From Anomaloglossus baeobatrachus (taxonomy: Eukaryota; Chordata; Amphibia; Anura; Aromobatidae), in NCBI RefSeq assembly GCF_048569485.1, contig NC_134361.1, positions 167,689,758-167,753,757 on the forward strand: a stretch of DNA of 64,000 nt. Reading direction: 5' to 3'. The position numbers were made by a program, and so were the translations under genes. The stretch's first letter is position 1. Every line of letters begins with the position of its first letter. The notes under the pieces were generated by a model, which was given only the letters and a program-made list of their open reading frames with translations, made no database searches and was not told the origin of the DNA. Of the stretch, positions 31,513 through 42,402 are shown piece after piece.

Positions 31513-34500
31513 GTACCCCCCCCCCCCACGCCCCCCTCCCCGCAACCGGGACAGGAAGGCACGGATCAGAGGAGTGCCCACGTTCTCTCGAGGCTCCCAG
31601 GACCTATCCTCAGGACCATACCCTGCCCAGTCCACCAGGAAGAACTGTCGACCCCGTACAGTCTTCATGGCCACGATATCCCTTACCGCATAGATGTCGT
31701 CATCGGCAATAGGAGGAGGAGCCGAACTGGCAGCAGCGGAGAAGGGACCAAGGACAACCGGCTTGAGCAGGGAGACGTGGAAGGAGTTGGGTATCCTCAT
31801 CGTGGCCGGGAGCTGTAGCTTGTAGGAGACCTCATTGATCTTGCTGAGGACTTTAAACGGCCCGATGTAGCGAGGACCCAGCTTGTAAGATGATATCTTC
31901 AATCGAACATACTTGGAGGCAAGCCAGACGAGATCTCCTGGAGAGAAACATGGGGGATCCAGACGCCTCTTGTCTGCGTGTCTCTTCATCCGAAGGGAAG
32001 CATGTCCAAGGGACGTCTTGACAGAGTTCCAAATTGTTGCAAAGTCACGTGCTACAGCATCAGCAGCAGGGACATCCGAGGAAGAGGATACAGGCAATGG
32101 GACGGAAGGCTGAAGCCCGTAAACAACATGGAAGGGAGAGCTGGAGGAGGACTCACTGACGTGGTGGTTATGGGAGAATTCAGCCCAAGGAAGAAGCGTG
32201 GACCTGTCGTCGTGATGGGCGTTGACGTAGTGACGTAAGAAGGAGGTCAAGATCTGATTGACTCGTTCCACTTGGCCATTCGACTGAGGATGGTAGGCTG
32301 AAGAAAAGTCCAGAGTCACTCCCAGATGTTTGCAGAGAGCCCTCCAGAAGCGGGAGGTGAACTGAGTTCCTCTGTCAGACACAATGTGTGATGGAAAGCC
32401 ATGCAAGCGGAAGATGTGAAGTATATAGGCGTCCGCGAGTTCTTGGGCAGAGGGCAGTCCAGTCATAGGGACGAAATGAGCCATTTTAGAGAATCGATCC
32501 ACCACGACCCATATGACTGTGTGTCCGGAGGACAATGGCAAGTCCGTAATAAAGTCCATCGAAATGTGTAGCCACGGAACTGAGGGTATAGGCAGAGGCA
32601 GAAGACGGCCATATGGCAGGTGTTTGGGCGTCTTGTTCCTGGCACAAGAGGAGCAGGCAGAGACAAAAGAAGCGACGTCCGTGTGAAGGGATGGCCACCA
32701 GTAATGGCGTACAATCGCACTCCATGTTCTCTTCTGACCAGCATGACCGGCTGTTTTCGAGGCATGGCCCCAGTGTAACACTTTTTGCCTGTCAGTCTCA
32801 GAGACATAGGTCTTCCCGGGCGGTATCTGGGCCAGGGTGACAGGAGCCACCGGAATGATTTTACTTGGACAGATGATGGGTTGAGATGTCTCCTCCTCCT
32901 GCTCCATGGGCATGAAAGACCTGGACAAGGCATCAGCGCGTACATTCTTGTCCGCGGGTTGGAAATGGAGCTGGAAATCGAATCTGGCAAAGAACAAGGA
33001 CCACCTGGCTTGCCGTGGGTTCAGTCGCTGAGCAGACCGCAGGTATTCCAGGTTCTTGTGGTCCGTGTAAATAATAACGGGGTACACTGCTCCTTCCAGA
33101 AGGTAGCGCCATTCCTCCAGAGCCAGTTTGACTGCCAATAGTTCTCGGTCACCGATGGTGTAGTTGCGTTCAGGCGCTGAGAAGCTCTTGGAGAAAAAAC
33201 CGCAAGTCACCATCTTCCCGGAGGAGGACTTCTGCATGAGCACTGCTCCGGCTCCCGAGGAGGAGGCATCCACCTCCAAGGTGAACTGGAGGTTTAACTC
33301 CGGACGGTGGAGTACAGGAGAGGAGGCAAATGCCCGCTTCAGAGAGCCAAACGCGGCGTCGGCCGCAGGTGACCAGTCCTTTGGATTAGCCCCCTTCTTG
33401 GTCAAGGCGGAGAGAGGAGCAGTCAGAGCAGAGAAGTGAGGGATGAACTGGCGGTAGTAGTTGGCGAATCCCAGAAAGCGTTGGATTGCCTTCAGTCCAG
33501 AAGGAGGAGGCCAGTTGAGAATGGAGGAGACCTTCTTTGGATCCATCTGCAGTCCGGTATCGGAGATGATGTAACCCAAGAAGGGGAGAGAAGACTGCTC
33601 AAAGACACACTTCTCGTACTTGGCGTACAGACGATTCTCTCTCAGTCTTTGTAGAACCAGCTGCACGTTCTCTCTGTGGGTCTGGAGGTCCGGAGAGAAG
33701 ACAAGGATATCATCCAGATACACCACCACACAGACGTAGAGAAGGTCCCGGAAAACGTCGTTCACCAATTCTTCAAAGACTGCTGGTGCGTTACACAGGC
33801 CGAAGGGCATCACGCAGTATTCATAGTGCCCATCGCGAGTATTGAACGCGGTCTTCCATTCGTCCCCAGAGCGGATGCGGACCAGGTTGTAGGCACCCCG
33901 AAGATCCAACTTGGTGAACACACGAGCTCCTCTAAGCCGATCAAACAATTCGGGGATGAGCGGCAGGGGATACTTGTTTTTCACGGTGATTAGATTCAAT
34001 CCCCGGTAGTCTATGCATGGGTGTAAGTCGCCTTCTTTCTTCTTAACGAAGAAGAAGCCTGCTCCAGCAGGAGAGGCGGATCTCCGAATGAATCCCCTTG
34101 CCAGGCTCTCTGTGATGTAGGTAGACATGGCCCTTGTCTTGGCTGGAGACAGCGGATATATCCGTCCTCGAGGAGGTGTAGTTCCCGGGAGCAGGTCGAT
34201 GGCACAATCGTATGGACGATGTGGTGGAAGTACCTCTGATTCTTTTTTATCGAAGACATCCGCGAAGGACCAATAGGCCGAGGGCAGTCCCGGTAGGGAC
34301 TCTGGAACCGGAGGTCGTCGGATGGGTTGTATGGTCTTCAGACAGTTTTCATGGCAAGAAGAGCCCCATCGGGTGATTTCACCAGTGCCCCAGCTGACTG
34401 ATGGCTCGTGTGTCCGTAACCAGGGAAGTCCCAGCAGGATTTGATGGGACATGTGTGGAAGGACGTAGAGAGCGATGGTCTCGGTGTGCAGGGCACCGAT

Positions 34501-34761
34501 ACACAGTTCGACCGGCTTGGTGATCCATGAGATGGTGTCAGAGAGGGGTCTCCCATCCACAGAGGCAATCACGAGGGGTTTGTCGAGTGGAGTAACAGGC
34601 ACCTGGTACTTGTCCACCGTGGCTTGCTGGATGAAATTGCCTGCTGCCCCAGAATCGAGGTACGCCTCAGCCGTGAACCGCGTCTCTCCCGTTGTCACTT
34701 GTACAGTCCACATAACCGGGTCTGAGAGAGTCCCAGCACCTAGGGTGGCCTCTCCTACCAA
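31255..34761 (-). CDS. pol: Sushi copy 1 pol polyprotein (fossil)
   Basis: About 1168 codons. Protease with LDSGAAGNFI (D-S-G active site); RT with the catalytic box VVYLDDILVFS; RNase H with EVDASSSGAGAVL; integrase with zinc region (HASKTAGHAGQKRTW ... CSSCARNK) and DDE core (SMDFITDLP, VSDRGTQFTS, NGQVERVNQ); and a chromodomain near the end (YAVRDIVAMK ... FLVDWAGYGPEDRSWEP). The chromodomain places it among chromoviruses and in the family guides integration to chromatin. Closely similar to the pol at 42113-45649. Gag and pol lie in different frames; ribosomal frameshifting is known for the family. Confidence 0.92.
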   Translation of the reverse strand: MVGEATLGAGTLSDPVMWTVQVTTGETRFTAEAYLDSGAAGNFIQQATVDKYQVPVTPLDKPLVIASVDGRPLSDTISWITKPVELCIGALHTETIALYVLPHMSHQILLGLPWLRTHEPSVSWGTGEITRWGSSCHENCLKTIQPIRRPPVPESLPGLPSAYWSFADVFDKKESEVLPPHRPYDCAIDLLPGTTPPRGRIYPLSPAKTRAMSTYITESLARGFIRRSASPAGAGFFFVKKKEGDLHPCIDYRGLNLITVKNKYPLPLIPELFDRLRGARVFTKLDLRGAYNLVRIRSGDEWKTAFNTRDGHYEYCVMPFGLCNAPAVFEELVNDVFRDLLYVCVVVYLDDILVFSPDLQTHRENVQLVLQRLRENRLYAKYEKCVFEQSSLPFLGYIISDTGLQMDPKKVSSILNWPPPSGLKAIQRFLGFANYYRQFIPHFSALTAPLSALTKKGANPKDWSPAADAAFGSLKRAFASSPVLHRPELNLQFTLEVDASSSGAGAVLMQKSSSGKMVTCGFFSKSFSAPERNYTIGDRELLAVKLALEEWRYLLEGAVYPVIIYTDHKNLEYLRSAQRLNPRQARWSLFFARFDFQLHFQPADKNVRADALSRSFMPMEQEEETSQPIICPSKIIPVAPVTLAQIPPGKTYVSETDRQKVLHWGHASKTAGHAGQKRTWSAIVRHYWWPSLHTDVASFVSACSSCARNKTPKHLPYGRLLPLPIPSVPWLHISMDFITDLPLSSGHTVIWVVVDRFSKMAHFVPMTGLPSAQELADAYILHIFRLHGFPSHIVSDRGTQFTSRFWRALCKHLGVTLDFSSAYHPQSNGQVERVNQILTSFLRHYVNAHHDDRSTLLPWAEFSHNHHVSESSSSSPFHVVYGLQPSVPLPVSSSSDVPAADAVARDFATIWNSVKTSLGHASLRMKRHADKRRLDPPCFSPGDLVWLASKYVRLKISSYKLGPRYIGPFKVLSKINEVSYKLQLPATMRIPNSFHVSLLKPVVLGPFSAAASSAPPPIADDDIYAVRDIVAMKTVRGRQFFLVDWAGYGPEDRSWEPRENVGTPLIRAFLSRLRGGGRGGGGYCHAPRVPCPALRLTCHAPRLPCLAPRFFGPVSAAPRSPASIACAFQASWSPLPAPVGFSAPARLCCFLLTASCSGFWHPGRAHAH

Positions 34762-34931
34762 CCCTAGGCTTTGGAGTTTCCCGGCCTTTCTGGACAGGAG
34801 CGTAGCAGGTGTGTGCCCTCTCCGCAGTAGAAGCAGAGGCCCTTGGCGAGCCGCTCTGCTCGGCGTTGTTCAGACTGCCGCACACGGTCGATCTGCATGG
34901 GCTCGTGGACGGAGACACCAGATGCTGTGGA

Positions 34932-35708
34932 CTAAAGTACGGCGGGCTTCTGCGGAGGAGAGGAATGCCGTACCGGACGTCTCTCACGGGACACTTCTTT
35001 GGATCGCTCCTGAAAGCGAATGTCCACTCGAGTCGCTAGGGTAATCAGGGCATCCAGGGTGGACGGTACGTCACGGCCAGCCAGCTCATCTTTAATTCGA
35101 CCCGAGAGTCCTTCCCAGAAGGCGGCGGTTAGAGCCTCGTTGTTCCACCCGAGTTCCGAAGCCAAGGTGCGAAAACGGATGGCGTATTGACCCACCGTCA
35201 GAGTCCCCTGACGTAACCGGAGAAGAGATGAGGCAGACGCGGAGGCGCGTCCGGGCTCGTCAAAGGTGCCACGAAATGCCTGCAGGAACTCCTGGATGTT
35301 TGTGGTCACAGGATCCTCCTTTTCCCACAAGGGGTTCATCCACGCCAGTGCCTCACCCTCTAGATGGGACATGATGAACGCGACCTTGGCTTGGTCGGAG
35401 GCAAACAAATGCGGCAGCTGCGTGAAATGGAGGGAGCATTGGTTTATGAAACCCCTGCAAGTCTTGGGATCTCCGGCGTACCGGGGTGGTGAGGCCAAAC
35501 GAAGTCTGGAAGCATCCGAAGAGGCTGCCACGGGGGCTGGAGCCGAGGATTGGCTAGTGGAAGCCCGAGATGCTGAAGATGTAATTGACGCTTGTAGCGT
35601 GTTCAGGCGGGCGTCCACCGAAGTCATGAAGTTCAGCATGCGGGTCTGGGTCTCACGCTGGCGTTGGAGTTCCTCCTGCAAGGCCGCTAGTGCTTCAGCG
35701 GGATCCAT
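34932..35708 (-). CDS. gag: Sushi copy 1 gag (fossil, incomplete frame)
   Basis: Starts MDPAEALAALQEELQRQRET immediately after the 5' LTR. An N-terminal coiled coil is followed by the sushi/PEG10-like capsid region (LASPPRYAGDPKTCRGFINQ, SLHFTQLPHLFASD, FIMSHLEGEALAWMNPLWEK, AFRGTFDEPG). It is shorter than the gag of copy 2, which carries a CCHC knuckle at its end; the copy counts as broken. Confidence 0.88.
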   Translation of the reverse strand: MDPAEALAALQEELQRQRETQTRMLNFMTSVDARLNTLQASITSSASRASTSQSSAPAPVAASSDASRLRLASPPRYAGDPKTCRGFINQCSLHFTQLPHLFASDQAKVAFIMSHLEGEALAWMNPLWEKEDPVTTNIQEFLQAFRGTFDEPGRASASASSLLRLRQGTLTVGQYAIRFRTLASELGWNNEALTAAFWEGLSGRIKDELAGRDVPSTLDALITLATRVDIRFQERSKEVSRERRPVRHSSPPQKPAVL

Positions 35709-35721
35709 GGCCTGTTCTTAC

Positions 35722-36511
35722 TGTTACTGTTAGGACCAGGTGGACGGGCAGACCCAGGAGGTGGATCCACTGGGCCGAACTCCTTGATGATGGTAAGGGG
35801 TCCGGTAGCTGGAGCACTACAGGTAGCAGGACAGTCCGTGCACAAGAGTATAATGGAGAAGTCCCTGGGACCACGGAGTCACTGATGGTAGTCCGGGTGA
35901 CGGAGCTCAGGTTCGGAAGCCGAGATGATGTCAGGCGGAGTCCGGAACCGTTGGAGCGAGATGACGGGTCACCACAGGGATCAGAGATGGTACGGACTGT
36001 CAGGATGGCAGATAGGTAGCGTTCGGGGTGCGGGATTCGGCAGGACCGGATGGCAAGGCAGGATCGGCTCTAGAAGAGAGAGAGGTGAGTATCTCACAGG
36101 AACACAAGGAGACCTGACTCCTAGCTTGGGAAACACGAAGAACAGGCCCCGCCCACTTGGACACTAAACCCCTTTATACCCTGTACCTGTGTGCATCATT
36201 TCCTGTCAGTGGACGCTGGCCCTTTAAGAAAGGGTCAATGACCGCGCGCGCGCCCTAATGCGCATGCGCGCGGCCCGGGTGCCAGAAGCCAGAGCAGGAA
36301 GCTGTGAGGAGGAAGCAGCAGAGCCGGGCTGGGGCTGAGAAGCCGACGGGCGCCGGGAGCGGGGACCAGGACGCCTGGAAAGCGCAGGCAATGGAGCTGG
36401 AGAGCGGGGAGCGGCGGAGACCGGACCGAAGAACCGAGGAGCGAGGCAGGGGAGCCGAGGAGCGTGGCAGGTGAGCCGGGGAGCAGGGCAGGGGACCCGG
36501 GGAGCGTGACA
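35722..36511 (-). repeat. Sushi copy 1, 5' LTR
   Basis: 790 bp, near-identical to 30722-31512. In minus sense it ends ...CCTAACAGTAACA, followed by GTAAGAACAGG and the gag start codon. Contains the same NRF1-like palindrome near 36259. Confidence 0.9.
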
Positions 36512-36624
36512 CTAATGAAGGTCAGATACCCAGACAAATCAATTATGCGAACCTCCCATTGTATTGCAATGTAACTTAGCTGTTTCTCCCTCTTGTCTGC
36601 CAGAGATCATTACTACTAGGGATA

Positions 36625-37390
36625 TGTGACGCCCTGGTAGACCAAACGGCTGGATGGACGGGTCCCACAGCCGGCTGCTGTAGTCTCTCCCGGACGGTTA
36701 GTGGTGGCTGCCTTTCCCTGCACCTTTGTGTATGTTCGGTCCCGATGGATTCCCACCGGAAACCCGCTCCCCAGCGTATATATGTGCCAGAGGAGCCCTT
36801 TTGCCTGCAGGCTCTGGCCCTGGGAACTCTAGCTGTGGCGGTAGCTGTATTTCCTTTTGCTGTTCGGACGGTTGCCTTCAATCGGGTCTTGGCTGTTAGG
36901 AAACCCATGGGGTTCTGGTCACTGACGGATTTGACCTCTAATGGCGACTCCAAGCCTGGTCGGGGTCCGCAGGCCCTGCCTGAGTGTGCTGGCTTCACTT
37001 CGCTCCCTGGTTCGGTACCGGCGGCCCACCGCCCGTCCCCGGTCCTACGGTTCTGCGTTGATCTGCCTCTCCTGCAGATGGCCACCACCGTCTGCCAACC
37101 TTGCTCTTGGTGCCCGGGCCACACACCCGGACACGGTCAGTTTACTCCTTCTCACTCCTCACTTCACTCCTCTCACTTGCACTTCCCTAACTCCACCCCT
37201 TCCTTTCCCGCCTCCAGGACTGTGAACTCCTCAGTGGGTGGGGCCAACCACCTGGCTCTACCCCACCTGGTGTGGACATCAGCCCCTGGAGGGAGGCAAC
37301 AAGGATTTTGTGTCTGGCTGATGTGCCTTTCTCAGGGTGGGGGTGTGTGTTGTAGTACCTGTGATGACCTGGCTAGTCCAGGGCGCCACA
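36625..37390 (-). repeat. 3' LTR (partial) of the non-autonomous Gypsy element
   Basis: Begins in minus sense TGTGGCGCCCTGG after a polypurine tract, as does the LTR at 1425. It overlaps the second LTR copy over about 440 bp. Its left edge reads TGTGACGCCCTGG, a near-inverse of its start. Confidence 0.75.
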
Positions 37391-38042
37391 TTCCCCCTTG
37401 GTTAAATGCAGACCATCCGCGGGCTGCCCGTCCATCACCGGTTTTATTTTTATTTTTAACTGTAAAAATATAAAACAAACATCAACAGGTTATGCAGTTT
37501 AAATCTTTCCTTACGGGAGGCAGGTCACTTGAACGTTACAAAACACAGATATTTACATTTTTAATAACAACGGACGGACGGCTTCCGCTCTCCCACCCAA
37601 GCAACCTAGCCCTGATGCTGCCCCTAAGAAGTGGGCAGCACCCCTTGACCCCAGTCCAGATCCAGGCTGCCCGAGCGGGAACGGGTACAGTGCCTCGCAC
37701 CCGGCTGTCACTTCAGGGGACCCCACGTCCATGGGGGACGCCTGACCCCGGAGGATCGCCACCGCTTGCGGTAGTGGCGGGCCTGGGCCATCTCTTTCCT
37801 CCAGGCCCATCCTCCAAATCAGCCTCTCCGGAGGCGGCAACGGAAACATGCCCCAACATATTTACAATCCCACAAGTTCGTGGGTCCCTGCAAGTTCTCA
37901 GGCATGTCCATGAAGGGTTCCTCATGCAACAGTAGCAAAGGGTCCCTACGGGGACTACTTGCCGGCAACGGCCGGGTCAATCACGGTGCCAATCAGGTTA
38001 AACTTCGGTTTGATTCATTTATTTACTCATTTACTTAACAGG
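37391..38042 (-). other. 3' untranslated region of the non-autonomous Gypsy element
   Basis: No ORF. Corresponds to the 3' UTR at about 773-1424 in reverse complement, including the polypurine tract next to the LTR. Confidence 0.65.
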
Positions 38043-38816
38043 TTACGGTACTGGTGGTCCCAACGGGGACAACGGTGCAACGGAGGAACCGCTGCCTTCA
38101 CTGCTCACTTTTGTACTCCTCACCTGGTCCCAGGTGAAGAAACACGGTTTCAGCCCCTCCAGCACATGGCAGGTGCGACAGGGAAGGGCCGCCAGATATC
38201 TATTATTTCCGCTCCGTGGGATGTAAGTGGCCTCCATGTCATACAAGCCGACGATTCCCTCCTCCTCTGAGACAGGCTCTGTGTTAGGCCCGGAATCATC
38301 ACTCCTAACCCCCTCACGGTCAGGTGCTCCCTCTAGGGCCAGGCAGACTTCCGGGGCCTTCTTCTCCTCTGCGCCAGGTGGATCGTTATCAGTCGCAACG
38401 GCATCCGAGCCTGCAGCCTCCTTCAGCTCCCCGACCTCCGGGCCCTCAGCACTCAGCATCTCAGGCCCCACCGCCGTAGCACGGGGCAGCAGGTCAGGCA
38501 GGTTAGTGCTGGGGAGCCCCATGGGTAGTGGCAGGGACGGTACAAGGGTCAGGATCGGACCGGGTCTCCCAGCCACAGCGGCCGGTCCCTGTGGGACATG
38601 GAGGCGTGGGTCACTCACCAGCTCCGTCACGTCGGCTCCCATCTCGTGCATCTGGGCAATCGCAGCCAGCGCTTCCACCTCGGTGGTCCACTGCTCCGCC
38701 AGGAGACGTATCTGATTTCGATGACGTTGGTTAGACTGAGTTACTTGGGCCCTCATCCATGCCACGGTCCCGGGCGTGGGTTGCTGGGCCTCGAGCGGTG
38801 CAGGCGGAGTTGACAT
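38043..38816 (-). CDS. Gag-like ORF of the non-autonomous Gypsy element (fossil)
   Basis: A 257-codon frame starting MSTPPAPLEAQQPTPGTVAW shortly after the primer-binding site, so in gag position. The N-terminal ~70 residues look helical (VAWMRAQVTQSNQRHRNQIR ... EALAAIAQMHEMG); the middle is Pro/Ala/Glu-rich; the C-terminal part carries CRTCHVLEGLKPCFF. No capsid major homology region or CCHC knuckle is visible. It may be the gag N-terminus left after internal loss. Confidence 0.5.
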   Translation of the reverse strand: MSTPPAPLEAQQPTPGTVAWMRAQVTQSNQRHRNQIRLLAEQWTTEVEALAAIAQMHEMGADVTELVSDPRLHVPQGPAAVAGRPGPILTLVPSLPLPMGLPSTNLPDLLPRATAVGPEMLSAEGPEVGELKEAAGSDAVATDNDPPGAEEKKAPEVCLALEGAPDREGVRSDDSGPNTEPVSEEEGIVGLYDMEATYIPRSGNNRYLAALPCRTCHVLEGLKPCFFTWDQVRSTKVSSEGSGSSVAPLSPLGPPVP

Positions 38817-39121
38817 GGTATCGCGGCTTTAGGGTTCCAGGAACCGGGTTGTTGACAGAGTCCTGGCGTCCCTGCTTTTATGGCCTCGGCTCACATGCGA
38901 CCGGACGCCATCCGTCCCCCTTGGTCTTTTCTCAGCACCTCTTCTTCAGGGGCGGGGCTTCGGCTTTGGCGCTTCCACTGCTCGAGAAGATGCTCGAGCG
39001 GGAAAATCTTTGTGCCCAAGATGGCGGATTCTGAAATTTTTCGGCCGGACACCGCCGGCGGGGCACAAGGCACACTTCTACCAGCCGGCAGAACGGTAAG
39101 ATCCTGTTCGTGACGCCAAGT

Positions 39122-39975
39122 TGTCGCGGGCGGGTAAGGACGCCACTGCGCTGCGCTCGCTAACGCTCGGGTTTGGCGCTGCTGCGATGGCGGCTCGGTG
39201 GCTCGAGCGGTGGGCCGGATCCGGGGACTTGAGCGGCGCTCCTCGCCCGTGAGTGAAAGGGGGTAGTTTGGTTTGGGGATTTGGTCCGTGACGCCACCCA
39301 CGGGTTGTGGTGAGGTTGGGCACCACCGCTGCTGGTGACGGGGATCCCGGGAGCGATGGCAGGGAGCAGCTGGGATGTTGTTTTCCCCCTCCATGGGTAG
39401 GGGTTGGTGGTCCCGGGGCCCGGTGAGATGACGGGGAGGCAGGGTTGGATGGGTGCAGGGTCGCCTGGACTGCGCAGCGCGGTGCCGGATGGCACGGTTG
39501 TACTCACTCAGCCACAAAGGTACGCAAAGTCTCTGGTAAACCAAACGGCTGGATGGACGGGTCCCGCAGCCGGCTGCTGTAGTCTCTCCCGGACGGTTAG
39601 TGGTGGCTGCCTTTCCCTGCACCTTTGTGTATGTTCGGTCCCGATTGATTCCCACCGGTAACCCGCTCCCCAGCGTATATATGTGCCGAAGGAGCCCTTT
39701 TGCCCGCAGACTCTGGCCCTTGGAACTCTAGCTGTGGCGGTAGCTGTATTTCCTTTTGCTGGTCGGACGGTTGCCTTCAATCGGGTCTTGGCTGTTAGGA
39801 AACCCCTGGGGTTCCGGTCACTGACGGATTTGACCTCTAATGGCGACTCCAAGCCTGGTCGGGGTCCGCAGGCCCTGCCTGAGTGTGCTGGCTTCACTTC
39901 GCTCCCCGGTTCGGCACCGGGGGCCACCGCCCGTCCCCGGTCCTACGGTTCCGCGTTGATCTGCCTCTCCTGCAG
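39122..39975 (-). repeat. 5' LTR (partial) of the non-autonomous Gypsy element
   Basis: In minus sense ends CCGCCCGCGACA, like the LTR at 2658, and is followed by the primer-binding site. Its other edge joins unrelated sequence at 39976. Confidence 0.75.
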
Positions 39976-40795
39976 ACATGTCATGATGGCATTAATGGTA
40001 AATCAGACTGGGAAACCCATCTCCAATACATTGGAGGCGATCCGACAGTTAGGGGATTTGGGAGAATGGGGTCCCAAGAGAGGTCAGCTTAATTTTGAAG
40101 AACAGTGTGACAACGTCAAAAGTAGTAAAAATCGTAGATCTCGTGTTACCAGGAGAGATATGTTTATGGCCCTGATAAAGGATGGTGTTCCCTGGGATAA
40201 AATAGACGGGATTAGTACAGACGAGATGTGGAAATTGTATCAAAAGAGAAAATTGTATCAAAGGAGAAGTCTCAATAAAAAGTCAGGGGTTTCACATAAT
40301 AAAAAGGTTGCAGCAAAAGATTCTGAATCTCTACAGCAAGGGCACAGCAGGACACGGGGAGAAAGAGGGCCCACTTTCTCATCGTCACCAGCACAGCCCA
40401 CAGCACCGGGGTTTGAGGATCTTTATGCTGAAGTCAGATGTTTGGTGCAGGAAACCAAATCAAAGCCCAACAGAAAGGGCTATCAAAATCTTCCACCAAT
40501 GGAAGATAGATGGGGGGAAATTGATAAGGGTAATATTGAGACCACAGAGGAGATTGCCACCAATGCAGAATCTACAGAGATATGTAAAGAGATAAGTAAT
40601 ATAAAAGCCATTCCTGCTCATAAACAATACAGAGCCATCCAAATTTTCACAAAGGAGAGACTGGAAACCAGCAGGATCCCTGTGTTCAGTCTATTGGAAG
40701 GACAATTATTTTTGCTATTGTTTGGTTGGTCATATATTTACATACCCATGCTGATAATTAATACAGCACAATATACCAATATGGTTGGGTAAATA
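39976..40795 (+). other. Unrecognised gag-like ORF, possibly an old retroviral gag piece (fossil)
   Basis: The frame that is open across 39976-40795 contains, after the LTR junction, LIKDGVPWDKIDGISTDEMW, a basic stretch (LYQKRKLYQRRSLNKKSG), a Ser/Pro-rich part and an acidic-basic tail. The helical charged N-terminus followed by basic and proline-rich linkers recalls retroviral matrix, but no capsid or knuckle is seen and I cannot name a family. It is bounded on the left by an LTR junction and on the right by the PLE at 40883. I infer an old element fragment. Confidence 0.3.
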
Positions 40796-40879
40796 GTGAG
40801 CTTTTTTGGCTGCCAAGTTAGATGTGAATCTTTTAGCATATGGATAATGGACTGGATAAAATTGTGTTTTGTGTATTAT

Positions 40880-40925
40880 TTGAGCCAACGTTTCGGCCTT
40901 CACAAGGCCTTTATCAAGGACTTGC
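40880..40925 (-). ncRNA. Hammerhead ribozyme-like core D1
   Basis: Minus strand: CC, TTGATAA (40917-40911), A, stem II GGCC-TTGTGAA-GGCC, GAA, ACGT, U17 at 40887, then GG. Positions 3 and 8, normally C and G, are U and A here; because these two bases pair in the folded ribozyme, the change is compensatory. The PLE repeat ends within four bases of the predicted cleavage site. Confidence 0.55.
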
Positions 40926-41603
40926 CTGTAAAGAAATAATAAAGATTATATACACACCAATGAGTGAACATAATGTATATATTTACATATTTACAAGGAG
41001 TATATATACACACATACGTGTATCAAGAAGTGACGGGTATAGACGGATTAGACGTCAAATGGGTAAACCACAGGTAGGGCGTTCTGCTCTCAAAGCACAA
41101 CTTGCTGGATGGAGAGAGGGATACAACAACAATAAGCACCATGGGAAAAATGGCAAGCAGAACGTACAGTAACGGCAAGTACGCGCTGGTACATAACTCG
41201 ATCAAATGATGATGCCAGCAGGCAGTGAAATCATAAGATGAACCCAATCCGTTCAGAACCATCGGAGATGGGTGACATAGTAGACAATGCAGGACATACA
41301 GTATTAGCAATACAGATATATGTATAGCACTTGTTACCGGACGGGCAGAACCAGGAGGAGGCAGTAGATTAAACAGTGCAACTGCTATATTAGTGGTCAG
41401 GCACCTAAGAGTAAAACTAAATGTAGCATGTATAAACAACGCTAGCCATTGTATGTAGATAAACAATATACAGTATAACAGCGCGGTAGACAGTATGAGG
41501 TTAAAAAACCTACCCAGAGTCAAGGAGGCATGAAAGGTGAGTGGGTGGATGGAGGAAGTGACTATGGAAAGACAGGATACATTAGTACACATAACTATGC
41601 ATG

Positions 41604-42402
41604 TGTCACGGCCAGGTGGACGGGCAGACCCAGGAGGTGGATCCACTGGGCCGAACTCCTAGATGGTAGTAAAGAGTCCGGTAGCTGGAACACTATAAAC
41701 AGCAGAACAGTCCGTGCACACGAGTATAGCGGAGAAGTCCCTGGGACCACGGAGTCACGGGTGGTAGTCCGGGTGACGCAGCTCAGGTTCGGAAGCCGAG
41801 ATGATGTCAGGCGGGGTCCAGAACCTTGGGAGCGAGATGACGAGTCACCGCAGGGATCCGGGATGGTGCGGACTGTCAGGATGGCAGATGGACAGCGTTC
41901 GGGGTTCAGGATATGGCAGGACTGGATGGCGAGGCAGGCACGGCTCTACAAGAGAGATAGGTGAGTATATGCACAGAGACACCAGGAGACCTGACTCCTA
42001 GCTTAGGAAACACGAAGATCAGGCCCCGCCCCCTTGGACAATAAACCCCTTTATACCCTGTACCTGATTAGCCTCATTTCCTGTTAATGGACGCTGGCCC
42101 TTTAAGAAAGGGTCAGTGACCGCGCGCGCGCCCTAATGCGCATGCGCGCGGCCCGGGTGCCAGAAGCCAGGGAAGGAAGCTGAGAGGAGGACGCAGGGGA
42201 GCCGGCCAGGGCCTGGGAAGCCGTCGGGCGCCGGGATCGGAGACCAGGGGGCCTGGGAAGGACGGGCACCGGAGGCTGGAGAGCGGGGAGCGTGGCAGGT
42301 GAGCCGGGGAGCGGGGCTTAGGACCCGGGGAGCGGAACAGAGGACCCGGGGAGCGGAACAGAGGACCCGGGAAGGGGAGCCGAGGACCCGGGGAGCGTGA
42401 CA
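41604..42402 (-). repeat. Sushi copy 2, 3' LTR
   Basis: 799 bp. Carries GAGGACCCGGGGAGCGGAAC twice in tandem near 42328-42362, against once in the other LTR. NRF1-like palindrome near 42137. Confidence 0.92.

Larger units (their letters stand above)
30722..36511 (-). mobile_element. Sushi-type chromovirus (Ty3/Gypsy), copy 1 (fossil)
   Basis: 5790 bp, flanked by CTAAT (30717-30721 and 36512-36516). LTRs at 30722-31512 and 35722-36511 differ at roughly 1% of positions, so the insertion is young. Order on the minus strand: LTR, gag, pol (protease, RT, RNase H, integrase, chromodomain), LTR. The leader between 5' LTR and gag start is only about a dozen bases, compatible with the self-priming known for the Tf1/sushi group. 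The copy is broken, with about one or two breaks; most of pol is open. Confidence 0.93.
36625..39975 (-). mobile_element. Non-autonomous Ty3/Gypsy element sharing LTRs with the element at 1-2658 (fossil)
   Basis: Minus-strand order: partial 5' LTR (39975-39122), primer-binding-site-like CTTGGCGTCACGAACAGGAT (39120-39101), one gag-like ORF (38816-38043), 3' untranslated sequence matching 985-1424 in reverse, polypurine tract, then a partial 3' LTR (37390-36625). There is no protease, RT or integrase, so it would depend on a relative such as the pol-bearing element at the left edge. Both LTRs are incomplete. Broken. Confidence 0.75.

Noticed and set aside
31255-31560. Pro/Ser-rich ORFs in the sushi LTRs as separate genes
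   Set aside because: They translate LTR mini-repeats; only the pol tail reading into the LTR is expected.
36625-36660. TGTGACGCCCTGG as the start of a plus-strand LTR
   Set aside because: The following sequence matches the minus-oriented LTR, so it is the edge of that LTR.
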